Shown: positions 50,458 to 59,894, counted from the first letter of the stretch. The stretch is 64,000 bases of DNA from Streptomyces camponoticapitis (GCF_014646115.1 NZ_BMMV01000033.1:1-64000), one strand, 5' to 3'. The notes: generated by a model not told the origin, from the sequence alone. Made by a program: numbers and translations.

Positions 50458-51108
50458 TCAGCGGCGGTGGGCCCCGCCGGGCAGGCACAGCTCACCGACG
50501 GGGCTGGTCAGCAGGGTGTGCACGAACAGCAGCTCGACGCCGGTGGGACCGGCCGCCGCGAGACGGTGCGGGGTCGTCGAGTCGAAGTGGGCGCTGTCGC
50601 CCGGGTCGAGCACATGGACGGTGTCCCCCAGGCTCAGTCGCAGCCGCCCCTCCAGGACATGGATCCACTCCTCCCCCGGGTGGACCCGGACGAGGTCGTC
50701 CTGTGCGCCGTACGGCACCGTCACCCGCAGCGGCTGCATCGCCCGGCCGGACGGGCTGCCCGCCTGGCGGTACGTCCAGCCGTCCGCCTCCACGGGCTCC
50801 GCCCGCGCCGCGCGGATGACGGGGTCGCGCTCGGGCGGCTCCTCGCCGAGCAGCTCGGAGACCGTCGTGCCGTAGACGCGCGCCAGACCGAGCAGCATCG
50901 GCAGCGAGGGCTGGCGCCGCCCGGTCTCCAGACGGGAGAGATGGGCCGGGGAGAGCCCGGCCCGTGCGGCGGCGGCCTCCAGGGTGAGGCCCCGGCCGCG
51001 TCGAAGCTCGCGCAGCCGGGGTGCGACGTCAGGCAGACTCTCTGTCATGGCGTCCATGGCGTCGGTCCGGCCGGTCGCCTGTTCAGGAGCGGTGGCGGGG
51101 TGTTTCAT
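50458..51108 (-). CDS. XRE-family regulator with cupin domain
   Basis: A 216-residue regulator. Residues 28-85 are a Cro/CI HTH (LRELRRGRGLTLEAAAARAG, then SPAHLSRLETGRRQPS). Residues 115-205 form a cupin sensor domain (VRVHPGEEWIHVLEGRLRL, and DPGDSAHFDSTTPHRL). Such proteins often sense small molecules and control nearby genes. A symmetrical three-site operator lies just upstream, suggesting autoregulation. The DUF6126 gene follows. Confidence 0.9.
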   Translation of the reverse strand: MKHPATAPEQATGRTDAMDAMTESLPDVAPRLRELRRGRGLTLEAAAARAGLSPAHLSRLETGRRQPSLPMLLGLARVYGTTVSELLGEEPPERDPVIRAARAEPVEADGWTYRQAGSPSGRAMQPLRVTVPYGAQDDLVRVHPGEEWIHVLEGRLRLSLGDTVHVLDPGDSAHFDSTTPHRLAAAGPTGVELLFVHTLLTSPVGELCLPGGAHRR

Positions 51109-51132
51109 ACCCCCATTGCGCCAGGAATTCTC

Positions 51133-51163
51133 CTCTGAGGCAAATTTATTGCCTCAGAGGCAA
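51133..51163. promoter_or_regulatory. Triple half-site operator upstream of the XRE gene
   Basis: GAGGCAA (51137-51143), TTGCCTC (51149-51155) and GAGGCAA (51157-51163) form two overlapping perfect palindromes. The first extends to 11-base arms (51133-51143 with 51149-51159) around ATTTA. It is 25-55 bases before the XRE start. The site is probably bound by the XRE protein. Confidence 0.65.
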
Positions 51164-51213
51164 TCCGTCGGCCACACCACGTGCCATCGCCACGCGCCGG
51201 CGCCGCCCGCACC

Positions 51214-52662
51214 TCACCGGCCGGCGATCGCCTGCTTCACCAGCGTCCTGCCGAAGTCCCACATCAGCCCGCCGCCCGTGTGCGCGTCGTCCATCACGGC
51301 CGTGAAGGCCGTCACGAAGCGGTCGACCTCCCGCTCCCCGATGGTCAGCGGCGGAATCAGCTTGATCACTTCCAGATGGTCCCCGGAGACCTGGGTGAGA
51401 ATGCGGTGCTTCCGCAGGAGCGGCACCACGACCATCTGCGCGAAGAGACCCTTCCGGGCCGTCTGGAGCATCGTCCACCGGCTCCGCAGCCCGATCGACG
51501 TCGGCCGGCCGAATTCGATACCGATCATCAGCCCCCGGCCGCGCACGTCGCTCAGCAGCTCGTACCGGTCGACCAGCGCGGCCAGCCGCGACCTCAGCAG
51601 ATCACCGGTCGTCCTGGCGTTGGCGACGAGCCGCTCGTCCTCGATCACCGACAGAACGGCCAGCCCCGCCGCCATCGCCTGCGCGTTGGATCCGAAGCTG
51701 GCCGAGTGGACCAGCACCCGGTCCATCGAGGAGTAGACCTTCTTGAAGATCCAGTCCTTGCCGAGGGTCGCGCCGACCGGCACGTAGCCGCCGGAGAGCG
51801 CCTTCGCGACACACACCAGGTCCGGCTCGACGCCTTCCTCGTGCTGGTACGCGTAGAAGTCGCCGGTCCTGCCGAGCCCGGTCTGCACCTCGTCGACGAC
51901 GAGCAGTGCCTTGTGCCGGTGCAGCAACTCCTGCGCCGCGCGCAGGAAGCCGGGCGGCGTCGTCTGGACGCCCTTGCCCTGGATCGGTTCGATGACGAAG
52001 CCCGCCACGTCGCCGCGCTTCAACTCCCGCTCCAGCGCGTCGAGATCACCGATCTCGATCGACGTGTCCGGGAGCAGCGGCGCGAAGCCGGCGCGGAAGC
52101 CGTCCTCGCCGTTGACCGAGAGCGAGCCGATGGTCAGGCCGTGGAAGGCGTGGGAACAGTAGAGGATCCTCGGCTTCCCGGTGGCGTACCGGGCGAACTT
52201 CAGCGCCGTCTCGACGGCTTCCGTACCGCTGTTGCCGAAGAAGACCCGGTCCAGGTGAGGGCTGTACTCAAGCAGTTTCTCGGCGAGCAGACCCGGCAGC
52301 GGCTGGCAGTCGAAGCGGGTCAGGTCGGCGAGAGAGGCGTCGAGGACGTCGTGGAGGGCCTCGCGTACGACGGGGTGGTGCCGGCCTAGCCCCATCACAC
52401 CGAAGCCGGCGAGCATGTCGAGGTAGTCGTTGCCCTCGGAGTCCCAGAAGTAGGCGCCCTCGGCACGCTCGTAGACCTTGTCGAAGCCGATGGTGCGCAG
52501 CATGCGCGGGAGTTGGTGGTTCAGGTGGGCGCTGTGCAGCTCGTAGCGTTCGCCGCCGCGTTCGGCCAGCAGCTTCGCGAGGTCGAAGGCCTTGCCCGGC
52601 GTCTCCGCCGGACCGGACCCCCGCGCGTGAGCCGGCGGCTCGTGCCCTGTCGGCTCGGTCAT
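51214..52662 (-). CDS. hpnO: Hopanoid-cluster aminotransferase (HpnO-like, class III)
   Basis: A 482-residue fold-type I aminotransferase. FGNSGTEAVETALKFAR, VVDEVQTGLGRTG and CVAKALSGGYVPVG (PLP lysine) are class III features. In the S. coelicolor hopanoid locus the matching gene is linked to aminobacteriohopanetriol formation. It follows dxs through an unusual stack of tiny overlapping frames. A conserved Trp/Arg-rich C-terminal segment (MWDFGRTLVKQAI) is retained. Confidence 0.85.
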   Translation of the reverse strand: MTEPTGHEPPAHARGSGPAETPGKAFDLAKLLAERGGERYELHSAHLNHQLPRMLRTIGFDKVYERAEGAYFWDSEGNDYLDMLAGFGVMGLGRHHPVVREALHDVLDASLADLTRFDCQPLPGLLAEKLLEYSPHLDRVFFGNSGTEAVETALKFARYATGKPRILYCSHAFHGLTIGSLSVNGEDGFRAGFAPLLPDTSIEIGDLDALERELKRGDVAGFVIEPIQGKGVQTTPPGFLRAAQELLHRHKALLVVDEVQTGLGRTGDFYAYQHEEGVEPDLVCVAKALSGGYVPVGATLGKDWIFKKVYSSMDRVLVHSASFGSNAQAMAAGLAVLSVIEDERLVANARTTGDLLRSRLAALVDRYELLSDVRGRGLMIGIEFGRPTSIGLRSRWTMLQTARKGLFAQMVVVPLLRKHRILTQVSGDHLEVIKLIPPLTIGEREVDRFVTAFTAVMDDAHTGGGLMWDFGRTLVKQAIAGR

Positions 52663-52696
52663 CGCGTGTTCTCCGTCATCGGGTCTTCTCCGTCAT
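52659..52696 (-). repeat. 17-bp tandem units carrying ATGA junctions between dxs and hpnO
   Basis: On the reverse strand the unit ATGACGGAGAA... is repeated with 17-base period. Each copy carries GGAGA and an ATGA overlap. This makes two six-codon frames, MTEKTR (52676-52696) and MTENTR (52659-52679), chained between the dxs stop (52693-52695) and the hpnO ATG (52660-52662). Confidence 0.8.
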
Positions 52697-54591
52697 CGCG
52701 TGTTCTCCTCGCGCTCTTCCCGGCGCGCCAGTGCGGCGCTGATCTGTCCCGCGATCTCGACGGGTGTGAGTCCGATGTCGGCGAGCACCTCACCGCGTTT
52801 GGCGTGCGGGAGGAACTGTTCGGGGATGCCGAAGGTGCGCAGCGGTACGTCCACGTCGGCGTCGCGCAGCGCCTGCCCCACGGCCCAGCCGACTCCGCCG
52901 CTGCGGCTGTTGTCCTCCACGACGGCCACGATCCGGTGCCGCGCGGCCAGCGGCGGCAGCTCCGCGTCGACGGGCTTGACCCACCGGGGGTCGACCACCG
53001 TGCAGCCGATGCCGCGCGCGGCCAGCAGCTCCGCCGTACCGAGACAGACCCCGGCGAGCGCCCCGACGGACACCAGCAGCACCTCGGCCCCGCCGGCCTC
53101 CGGCGCGTGCAGGACGTCGAGCCCGCCCGTACGGCCGACGGCGGGAATCGTCTCGCCCACCGACTCCTTGGGGAAGCGCACGACGGTCGGTGCGTCGTCC
53201 ACGTCCACGGCCTCCCGCAGCAGGGACCTGAGCTGGTCGGCGTCGCGCGGGGCGGCGATCCGCAGGCCCGGTACGCACTGGAGCAGCGACATGTCCCACA
53301 TGCCGTTGTGGGAGGGGCCGTCGACGCCGGTGACACCGGCCCGGTCGAGTACGAACGTGACTCCGCAGCGGTGCAGCGCGACGTCCATGAGCAGTTGGTC
53401 GAAGGCGCGGTTGAGGAAGGTGGCGTAGACGGCGACGACGGGGTGCAGTCCACCGGTGGCGAGCCCGGCGGCGGAGACCGCGGCGTGCTGCTCGGCGATG
53501 CCGACGTCCCAGACGCGGTCGGGGAAGCGCGCGGCGAATCCGGTCAGTCCGACCGGGTGCAGCATGGCGGCGGTGACGGCGACGACGTCGGGGCGCTCCT
53601 CGCCGATGGCGACGATCTCGTCGCCGAAGACCGACGTCCAGGACGGCCTGCCGGGGGGCGCCAGCGGTTCGCAGGTCAGCGGGTCCATCACGCCGACGGT
53701 GTGGAAGTGGTCGGCCTCGTCGTCCAGGGCGGGCTGGTAGCCGCGGCCCTTCTCGGTCAGGCAGTGCACCAGTACGGGGCCGGTGAAGCGGCTCGCGCGG
53801 CGCAGCGCCGACTCGACGGCTCCGACGTCGTGTCCGTCGATGGGTCCCAGGTATTTGAGCCCGAGGTCCTCGAACATGCCCTGCGGGGCGACGGCGTCCT
53901 TGAAGCCCTTCTTCGCGCCGTGCAGCGACCCGTACAGCGGCCGGCCCACCACGGGGGTCCCGCGGAGGACTTCCTTGCCCCACGCGAGCACCTGCTCGTA
54001 GCCGTCGGTGGTACGCAGGATGGCGAGGTGCCTGGCGAGGCCGCCGATGGTGGGACCGTACGAACGCTCGTTGTCGTTCACCACGATGATCAGCGGGCGG
54101 TCCTTCGCCGCGGCGATGTTGTTGAGCGCCTCCCAGGCCATGCCGCCGGTGAGCGCCCCGTCCCCGATGACCGCCACCACGTGGTCGCCGCCGCCGCGCA
54201 CCTGGCGGGCCTTGGCGAGCCCGTCGGCCCAGCCGAGCACGGTGGAGGCGTGGGAGTTCTCGATGACGTCGTGGTCGGACTCCTCGCGCGAGGGGTAGCC
54301 GGAGAGGCCGCCCTTCGTCCGCAGCTTGGAGAAGTCCTGTCGGCCGGTGAGCAGTTTGTGGACGTAGCTCTGGTGTCCGGTGTCCCACAGGATGCGGTCG
54401 GCCGGTGAGTCGAAGACCCGGTGCAGGGCGACGGTCAGCTCCACCACCCCGAGGTTGGGCCCCAGATGGCCCCCGGTCCTGGCGACCGCGGGAATGAGGA
54501 ACTCCCTGATGTTCCGGGCCAGTTCGTCGAGTTCGGCCCGGCCCAGCGCCTTCAGGTCGCGCGGCCCCCGGATGTTCTCCAGCATCGACAT
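52693..54591 (-). CDS. dxs: 1-deoxy-D-xylulose-5-phosphate synthase
   Basis: A 632-residue thiamine-diphosphate enzyme that condenses pyruvate and glyceraldehyde 3-phosphate, the first step of the MEP isoprenoid route. WDTGHQSYVHK and the cofactor motif VIGDGALTGGMAWEALNN lie in the N-terminal half, and DRAGVTGVDGPSHNG in the central part. It is probably a dedicated second copy that feeds hopanoid synthesis, as in S. coelicolor. The ispG gene expected upstream is missing. Confidence 0.96.
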   Translation of the reverse strand: MSMLENIRGPRDLKALGRAELDELARNIREFLIPAVARTGGHLGPNLGVVELTVALHRVFDSPADRILWDTGHQSYVHKLLTGRQDFSKLRTKGGLSGYPSREESDHDVIENSHASTVLGWADGLAKARQVRGGGDHVVAVIGDGALTGGMAWEALNNIAAAKDRPLIIVVNDNERSYGPTIGGLARHLAILRTTDGYEQVLAWGKEVLRGTPVVGRPLYGSLHGAKKGFKDAVAPQGMFEDLGLKYLGPIDGHDVGAVESALRRASRFTGPVLVHCLTEKGRGYQPALDDEADHFHTVGVMDPLTCEPLAPPGRPSWTSVFGDEIVAIGEERPDVVAVTAAMLHPVGLTGFAARFPDRVWDVGIAEQHAAVSAAGLATGGLHPVVAVYATFLNRAFDQLLMDVALHRCGVTFVLDRAGVTGVDGPSHNGMWDMSLLQCVPGLRIAAPRDADQLRSLLREAVDVDDAPTVVRFPKESVGETIPAVGRTGGLDVLHAPEAGGAEVLLVSVGALAGVCLGTAELLAARGIGCTVVDPRWVKPVDAELPPLAARHRIVAVVEDNSRSGGVGWAVGQALRDADVDVPLRTFGIPEQFLPHAKRGEVLADIGLTPVEIAGQISAALARREEREENTR

Positions 54592-54655
54592 GCTCAGCCC
54601 CCTCTGGATCCTCTCGCGGATCCGTCAGCTGTCTGTGACTGCCGGTCACGGCGCC

Positions 54656-54690
54656 GGAAGGACAGCGGCGGAGTGCGCCGCTGTCCTTCC
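54656..54690 (-). terminator. Strong hairpin between hpnH and dxs
   Basis: A perfect 15-bp stem (54656-54670 with 54676-54690) and 5-base loop lie in the 128-bp gap, 30 bases after the hpnH stop. It should separate dxs/hpnO transcription from the upstream operon and occupies the usual place of ispG. Confidence 0.75.
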
Positions 54691-54719
54691 GGTGGCCATG
54701 ACGTCACGGGCCGCCGGTC

Positions 54720-55739
54720 CTACTTGCTCCCGGCGACCGTCTCCCGCACCGCTCGCAGCGACTCCTTGAGGGAGCCCATGGTGGCGAGTACGGCTGTCGG
54801 CTCGTAACCGCAGTGCGCCATGCAGTTGGCGCAGCGCGGGTCCTTGCCCCGGCCGTACTTGTCCCAGTCGGTCTCCTCGACGAGTTCCCTGTACGTGGGG
54901 ACGTACCCGTCGCTCATCAGATAGCACGGGCGCTGCCAGCCGAAGAGCGAGTAGTTGGGGATCGCCCAGGCCGTGCAGGGGAAGTCGGCCTTGCCCTCCA
55001 GGAAGTCCAGGAAGAGCGGTGAGTGGTTCAGGCGCCAGCGCCCCCTGTTGCCGCCGGCGAAGGCCTTCTTGAACAGCTCCCGCGTCTGCTCGACGCCCAG
55101 GAAGTGCTCCTGGTCGGGTGCCTTCTCGTAGGCGTAGGCGGGCGAGATCATCATCTCGTCGACCTTCAGGTCGTCGTTGAGGTAGTTGAGGACCTCGATG
55201 ATGGTCTGCGGGGTGTCGGTGTTGAAGAAGGTGGAGTTGGTGGTGACCCGGAAGCCGCGCTTCTTGGCCTCTTTCATCGCCTCGACGGCCTCGTCGAAGA
55301 CACCTTCCTTGGCGACGGACTCGTCGTGCCGCTGGCGCAGTCCGTCGATGTGCACGGCGAACGCGAAGTACGGCGAGGGGGTGAACTTCTCCAGCTTCTT
55401 GCGCATCAGCATCGCGTTGGTGCAGAGGAAGACGTACTTCTTCTTCGCGACCAGCTGCCGGACGATCTCGTCGATCTGCGGGTGCATCAGCGGCTCGCCG
55501 CCGGCGATGGAGACCATCGGCGCCCCGGATTCGAGCACCGCCCCCACCGCTTGCGCCACGGGCATACGCTGCTTCAGGACCCCGGCCGGGTGCTGGATCT
55601 TGCCGCAGCCCTCACATGCGAGATTGCAGGCGAAGAGTGGTTCCAGCTCGACGATGAGTGGAAACTTCTCACGCTTGCGTAGCTTCTGTTCAACGAGGTA
55701 CGTCCCGACCCTGATGGTCTGACGGAGCGGCATGGCCAT
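54720..55739 (-). CDS. hpnH: Adenosyl-hopene transferase (radical SAM)
   Basis: A 339-residue radical SAM enzyme that adds an adenosyl group to diploptene. CNLACEGCGK gives the CxxxCxxC cluster motif near residue 38; SIAGGEPLMHP follows, then the conserved RCANCMAHCGYEPTA near the C-terminus. ATG 55739 has an almost ideal AGGAGGTGA ribosome site, which overlaps the hpnG stop. Identity is firm from the family and the operon. Confidence 0.95.
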   Translation of the reverse strand: MAMPLRQTIRVGTYLVEQKLRKREKFPLIVELEPLFACNLACEGCGKIQHPAGVLKQRMPVAQAVGAVLESGAPMVSIAGGEPLMHPQIDEIVRQLVAKKKYVFLCTNAMLMRKKLEKFTPSPYFAFAVHIDGLRQRHDESVAKEGVFDEAVEAMKEAKKRGFRVTTNSTFFNTDTPQTIIEVLNYLNDDLKVDEMMISPAYAYEKAPDQEHFLGVEQTRELFKKAFAGGNRGRWRLNHSPLFLDFLEGKADFPCTAWAIPNYSLFGWQRPCYLMSDGYVPTYRELVEETDWDKYGRGKDPRCANCMAHCGYEPTAVLATMGSLKESLRAVRETVAGSK

Positions 55740-55744
55740 CTAGC

Positions 55745-56458
55745 TCACCTCCTGGGGAGCAGCAAAGAACGGTGCCATTCAAGAAAAGCCGGAATGACGG
55801 CACGAAGGACACGGAAAGCTGATATTCCACCGCTCACCGTGCCAATTCGGACTAGCTCATGCTCTGGAGCGTCCACGACCACCCGTACGGCCGCAACCGG
55901 GCGGGGCCCGGCGCTCAGGGCGGTGCGGAGTGTCGCGGCGGACTCCATGTCCACCGCGACGGCTCCCGTGGCACGCAGCCCGGCTCTCTCGGGGCCGCGC
56001 ACCACATGGTCGGATCCGGCCAGCGGGCCGGTGTGGACCGTGCGTCCGGGCAGCGCCAGGGACAGCGCCTCCACGAGCAGACCTGTTCCCGTACAACGCG
56101 TCACGCCGTGGGAGCCCCGGGTCTCGTCGGCGACGATCAGGTCCCCCGGGTTCATCCCGGGGACCAGGCCGGCACAGAATCCGGACGCGATGACGGCCGC
56201 GTCCCTGTGCCGGTCGGTTCCGAGCGCGCGCGCCGTCGCGTGCTCGGCGTTCTTGGGGCCCATGCCCGTACGGAGCACGGTGACGGGCCCGGTCCCGTGT
56301 GTCCGGCCGCCCCGGCCCGCCAGACCACTCCGCAGGGCGCTGCGCAGGGCCACCTGCTCGATGCCCAGGGCGCAGGCGATCAGCAGCGGCATGACGGCCG
56401 GGGCCGTTGCGCCGTCCGTGGGAACGGCTCTGCCGGCGCCGCCGGGGGGCGAGTCCAT
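55745..56458 (-). CDS. hpnG: Adenosylhopane nucleosidase/phosphorylase (HpnG)
   Basis: A 237-residue nucleoside-phosphorylase-fold protein that removes adenine from adenosylhopane. GMGPKNAEHATARAL, ASGFCAGLVPGMNPGDLIVADE and AVDMESAATLRTAL are the family motifs. ATG 56458 shares one base with the cyclase stop; the longer upstream frame is a shadow of the cyclase gene. The order shc-hpnG-hpnH is standard. Confidence 0.9.
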   Translation of the reverse strand: MDSPPGGAGRAVPTDGATAPAVMPLLIACALGIEQVALRSALRSGLAGRGGRTHGTGPVTVLRTGMGPKNAEHATARALGTDRHRDAAVIASGFCAGLVPGMNPGDLIVADETRGSHGVTRCTGTGLLVEALSLALPGRTVHTGPLAGSDHVVRGPERAGLRATGAVAVDMESAATLRTALSAGPRPVAAVRVVVDAPEHELVRIGTVSGGISAFRVLRAVIPAFLEWHRSLLLPRR

Positions 56459-58530
56459 CAGGCCCCCTTGCGGCTGTCCGCCCGGCTGTCGGGTCGTCGC
56501 TCCTTGACGTTCCTCGTCCGGCCGTCCCCCAGCAGCTCGGCACGGGCGGGTCCGCGGTCCGGACGCGGCTCCCCGTTGACGTACCTGCCGAGGGCCGTGA
56601 GCGGGAACACCTGCCGGTAGAGGTGGTAGTTGATGGAGAAGTCCCACGGGAACCCGGTGCCGGTGAAGTACGGCTCGTCCCAGGAGCCGTCCTCGCGCTG
56701 GGCCGCCGCGAGCCATGCCACCGCGCGCTCGACGGCGGGCGTCTCGCGCCGCCCGGCCGCCAGGAGCGCGAGCAGCGCCCACGCGGTCTGCGATGCGGTC
56801 GACGCGCCGTGCCCGATCCACTTCTCCTCGCGGTACGAGCGCAGGTCCTCGCCCCAGCCGCCGTCGTCGTTCTGTACGGACTCGACCCAGCCGACCGCGC
56901 GGCGGATCGCCGGGTGACCGACAGGCAGCCCGGCGGCGACGAGCGCCGGTACGACGGACCCCGTCCCGTACACGTAGTTGACGCCCCAGCGGCCGAACCA
57001 GGAGCCGTCCGCCTCCTGTTCGGTGAGCAGCCACTCGATACCGCGCCGGGTGTCGGGGTGCTCGGCCATGCCCTCGTACGCCAGCATCTCCACGACGTGC
57101 GCGGTGACGTCGGCGGACGGGGGGTCGATGACCTCACCGAAGTCGCAGAACGGGAGCCGGTTGGGGAACGGGCTGACGTTGTCGGCGTCGAACGCGCCCC
57201 AGGCGCCGTTCTTCGACTGCATGCCGAGCGTCCAGCGCGCGCCCCGCTCGACCGCCGTGTCCATCCGCCCGGTGTCCGGGTGCGCGACCCGGCGCAGCGC
57301 GAGGATGACCTCGGCGGTGTCGTCGATGTCCGGGTAGTTGTCGTTGTGGAACTCGAACGCCCAGCCGCCGGGGGCGAGTCCGGGCCTGCGTACGGCCCAG
57401 TCGCCGGGGCGCACGATCTGCTCGTCCAGCATCCACTCGGCCGCCTTGAGGAGCGCGGGGTGGTCCGGGCTCACACCGGCGTCGGCCAGCGCGATCGTGG
57501 CGAGGCAGGTGTCCCACACCGGGGACTGACAGGCCTCGATCATGCGCGCGCCGTCCTCGCGCCAGACGGCGAAGCGGTCGAGCGATTCGAGTCCGGCACG
57601 CATGACCGGGTGCTTCAGGTCGTAGCCGAGCAGATGCAGGGCGATGATCGAGTAGACGGCGGGCGGCTGGATACCGCCCCAACAGCCGTCGTTCTCCTGG
57701 CGTTCGACGATCCAGCGGGCCGCCGCGTTCATCGCCGTGCGGCGTACGGCGCGCGGGGCGACCTTGTGGTACAGGTGCAGCACCTTGTCGATCCGCTGGA
57801 AGACACCGTCCCAACTGGCCGCCCGCGCGAGGGGCTTCACAGGATTCGGACGCCGTACGTCCGCGTGCAGCTCGTCCAGCGCGAAAGGCGCGGGACGGAC
57901 GGGGCGCAGGGCCGAGACGATCGTGAGAGGCACGATGGTCTGCCGGGCCCAGCAGCCGAACGAGTAGATGTTCAGCGGGAACCACTTGGGCAGGAAGATC
58001 ACCTCGGGCGGGACCTCGGGGAGGTCGTCCCACTTCCACCAGCCGAAGAGCGCCAGCCAGATCCGGGTGAAGACCCGGCTCTCGGCGATGCCGCCCTGGT
58101 CACGGATCCAGGCGGCGGCGCGCGCCATGTGCGGGTCGTCGGGCCGGTCCCCGGCGAGACGCAGCGCGACGTATCCCTCGATGGTGGCGGAGAGTTCACC
58201 GGGCCCGCCGTGGAAGGTGGCCCAGGTCCCGTCGGCGCGCTGTTCGCCCCGGATGAAGCGGCCGGCCGCCTCGGTGGTTCTCGCGTCCTGGACACCGAGG
58301 AACTGACGGAGCAGCAAGTCCTCGGCGTCCATGGTCACATTGGTCTCCAGGTCGCCCTTCCACCAGCCCTGGGCGTCCTGTTGGCCGAGCAGATGCTCAA
58401 CGGATCGTGCGGTGGCACGCCGTGCGACCTCCCCGATGTCGCTCACGACGGGTGTGGTGTCGGACGGTTCGCTCGCCGCGGCAGCGCGGGGTCCCACAGC
58501 CCCGGTGCTTCCGTCGGTCGTCGCTGTCAT
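56458..58530 (-). CDS. shc: Squalene-hopene cyclase
   Basis: A 690-residue triterpene cyclase. The acid motif DIDDTAE (DxDD type) lies near residue 400, and several QW repeats occur (for example QSKNGAWGAFD and QNDDGGWGEDL). It converts squalene to hopene in the membrane. ATG 58530. The C-terminal 25 residues are charged and not conserved-looking. Confidence 0.96.
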   Translation of the reverse strand: MTATTDGSTGAVGPRAAAASEPSDTTPVVSDIGEVARRATARSVEHLLGQQDAQGWWKGDLETNVTMDAEDLLLRQFLGVQDARTTEAAGRFIRGEQRADGTWATFHGGPGELSATIEGYVALRLAGDRPDDPHMARAAAWIRDQGGIAESRVFTRIWLALFGWWKWDDLPEVPPEVIFLPKWFPLNIYSFGCWARQTIVPLTIVSALRPVRPAPFALDELHADVRRPNPVKPLARAASWDGVFQRIDKVLHLYHKVAPRAVRRTAMNAAARWIVERQENDGCWGGIQPPAVYSIIALHLLGYDLKHPVMRAGLESLDRFAVWREDGARMIEACQSPVWDTCLATIALADAGVSPDHPALLKAAEWMLDEQIVRPGDWAVRRPGLAPGGWAFEFHNDNYPDIDDTAEVILALRRVAHPDTGRMDTAVERGARWTLGMQSKNGAWGAFDADNVSPFPNRLPFCDFGEVIDPPSADVTAHVVEMLAYEGMAEHPDTRRGIEWLLTEQEADGSWFGRWGVNYVYGTGSVVPALVAAGLPVGHPAIRRAVGWVESVQNDDGGWGEDLRSYREEKWIGHGASTASQTAWALLALLAAGRRETPAVERAVAWLAAAQREDGSWDEPYFTGTGFPWDFSINYHLYRQVFPLTALGRYVNGEPRPDRGPARAELLGDGRTRNVKERRPDSRADSRKGA

Positions 58531-58677
58531 GGCTTCCCCTTACGTGCAGTTGGTCCTCTGCTGTGCTGGGGTCTCCGTCGTCCGGGGGATCGGCAACGAA
58601 CCGACGGACGGCGCGACTACGGAGGCTGTCGGTGCGTCAGCCTCCGGTGAGCGTGGATATACAGATGGCGATGGTGA

Positions 58678-59745
58678 TCATCTCTTTCGTACGACGACGA
58701 AGTCCGCGAGCGCGGTGAGCTGCGCGCGGACCCGTTCGGGCATGCCGATACCGCTCAGGGCCTCGATGGCGACGGCGTGCTGCCTGCGGGCCTCCTGGGA
58801 GGTCCACTCCCGGCCGCCCGCCTCCTCGATGAGTGCGGCCCTGGTCGCGAACTCCTCCTCCGAGAAGCTCGCGAAGTCCGTGCTCTTGGCGTCGGCGGCC
58901 AGCAGTTCGCCGAGCTGTTCCGACGCGGGCCCCCCGGCGGCGAGAGCGGCGACGACCGGCAGGGACTTCTTGCGCTGGCGCAGATCGCTCCACGTCTGCT
59001 TGCCGGTGGCCCCGGGGTCGCCCCAGATGCCGAGCAGATCGTCGACGGCCTGGAAGGCGAGGCCGAGGTGGTGGCCGTACGACTCCAGGACGTCGGCCGT
59101 CCGGTCGTCGGCCCCGCCGAGGACGGCGCCGATGGAGACGGCGCAGGCGAGCAGCGCGCCCGTCTTGTTGCCCTCCATCTCCAGGCACTCCTCGACGGTG
59201 ACCCGCTCGCGGTGCTCGAAGGAGATGTCCTGGGCCTGACCGTCGATCAGTTTGCGGCTGGCGACGGTGAGCCGGCGGGTGGCGCGACCGGCCTCGGCGG
59301 TGCCGAGCTCCAGCAGGATCTCGTTGGCGAGCGCGAAGAGGGCGTCGCCGACGAGGATCGCCTGGGCGGGGCCGTGCACCTTCCAGACGGTGTCGCGGTG
59401 GCGGCGCTGCTCGTCGCCGTCCATCAGGTCGTCGTGCAACAGCGAGAAGTTGTGCACCAGTTCCACGGCGACGGCGCCGGGGACACCGGTCTCGGCCGCC
59501 GCCCCCGCGGCCTCGGCCGACAGCAGCGCGAGCGCGGGGCGCACCGCCTTGCCGCCGTCGCCGTCGGCGGGCCGGCCCTCGGCGTCGATCCAGCCGAAGT
59601 GGTAGGCGGCGACGGTGTCCATCGGGGGGGCGAGCCGGCCGATGGCGGCGCGCAGCACGGGGGTGGACAGGGCTCGGCCGCGCTCCAGCAGCGCGAAGAC
59701 GTCCGCGGTGTCGACAGCCGGATTCGCCGGGGGCACAGTCGGCAC
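58678..59745 (-). CDS. Polyprenyl (farnesyl) diphosphate synthase family
   Basis: A 355-residue prenyltransferase with both Asp-rich motifs, LLHDDLMDGDE and QAVDDLLGIWGD. In this operon it most likely makes farnesyl diphosphate for squalene formation. GTG 59745 has AGAGGAGAG just upstream; the longer frame above it overlaps non-coding sequence and the end of hpnE. Confidence 0.93.
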   Translation of the reverse strand: MPTVPPANPAVDTADVFALLERGRALSTPVLRAAIGRLAPPMDTVAAYHFGWIDAEGRPADGDGGKAVRPALALLSAEAAGAAAETGVPGAVAVELVHNFSLLHDDLMDGDEQRRHRDTVWKVHGPAQAILVGDALFALANEILLELGTAEAGRATRRLTVASRKLIDGQAQDISFEHRERVTVEECLEMEGNKTGALLACAVSIGAVLGGADDRTADVLESYGHHLGLAFQAVDDLLGIWGDPGATGKQTWSDLRQRKKSLPVVAALAAGGPASEQLGELLAADAKSTDFASFSEEEFATRAALIEEAGGREWTSQEARRQHAVAIEALSGIGMPERVRAQLTALADFVVVRKR

Positions 59746-59894
59746 GGTCTCTCCTCTTTTTGCAGTACTGATGGGTCCCGTACGCGTCGTCGCCGTACTC
59801 GTCCTTGCCGCGCCGTCACTCGTCGCGCCGTTGCCGGCCGCGGTGTCTCTCACCGCGCTTCCGCTCCCCGTACCCCTCACCGCCGCGTCCGGCC

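Noticed and set aside
56407..58650. 747-residue forward frame opposite squalene-hopene cyclase
   Set aside because: It is antisense to a gene with full triterpene-cyclase motifs and has no domain of its own.
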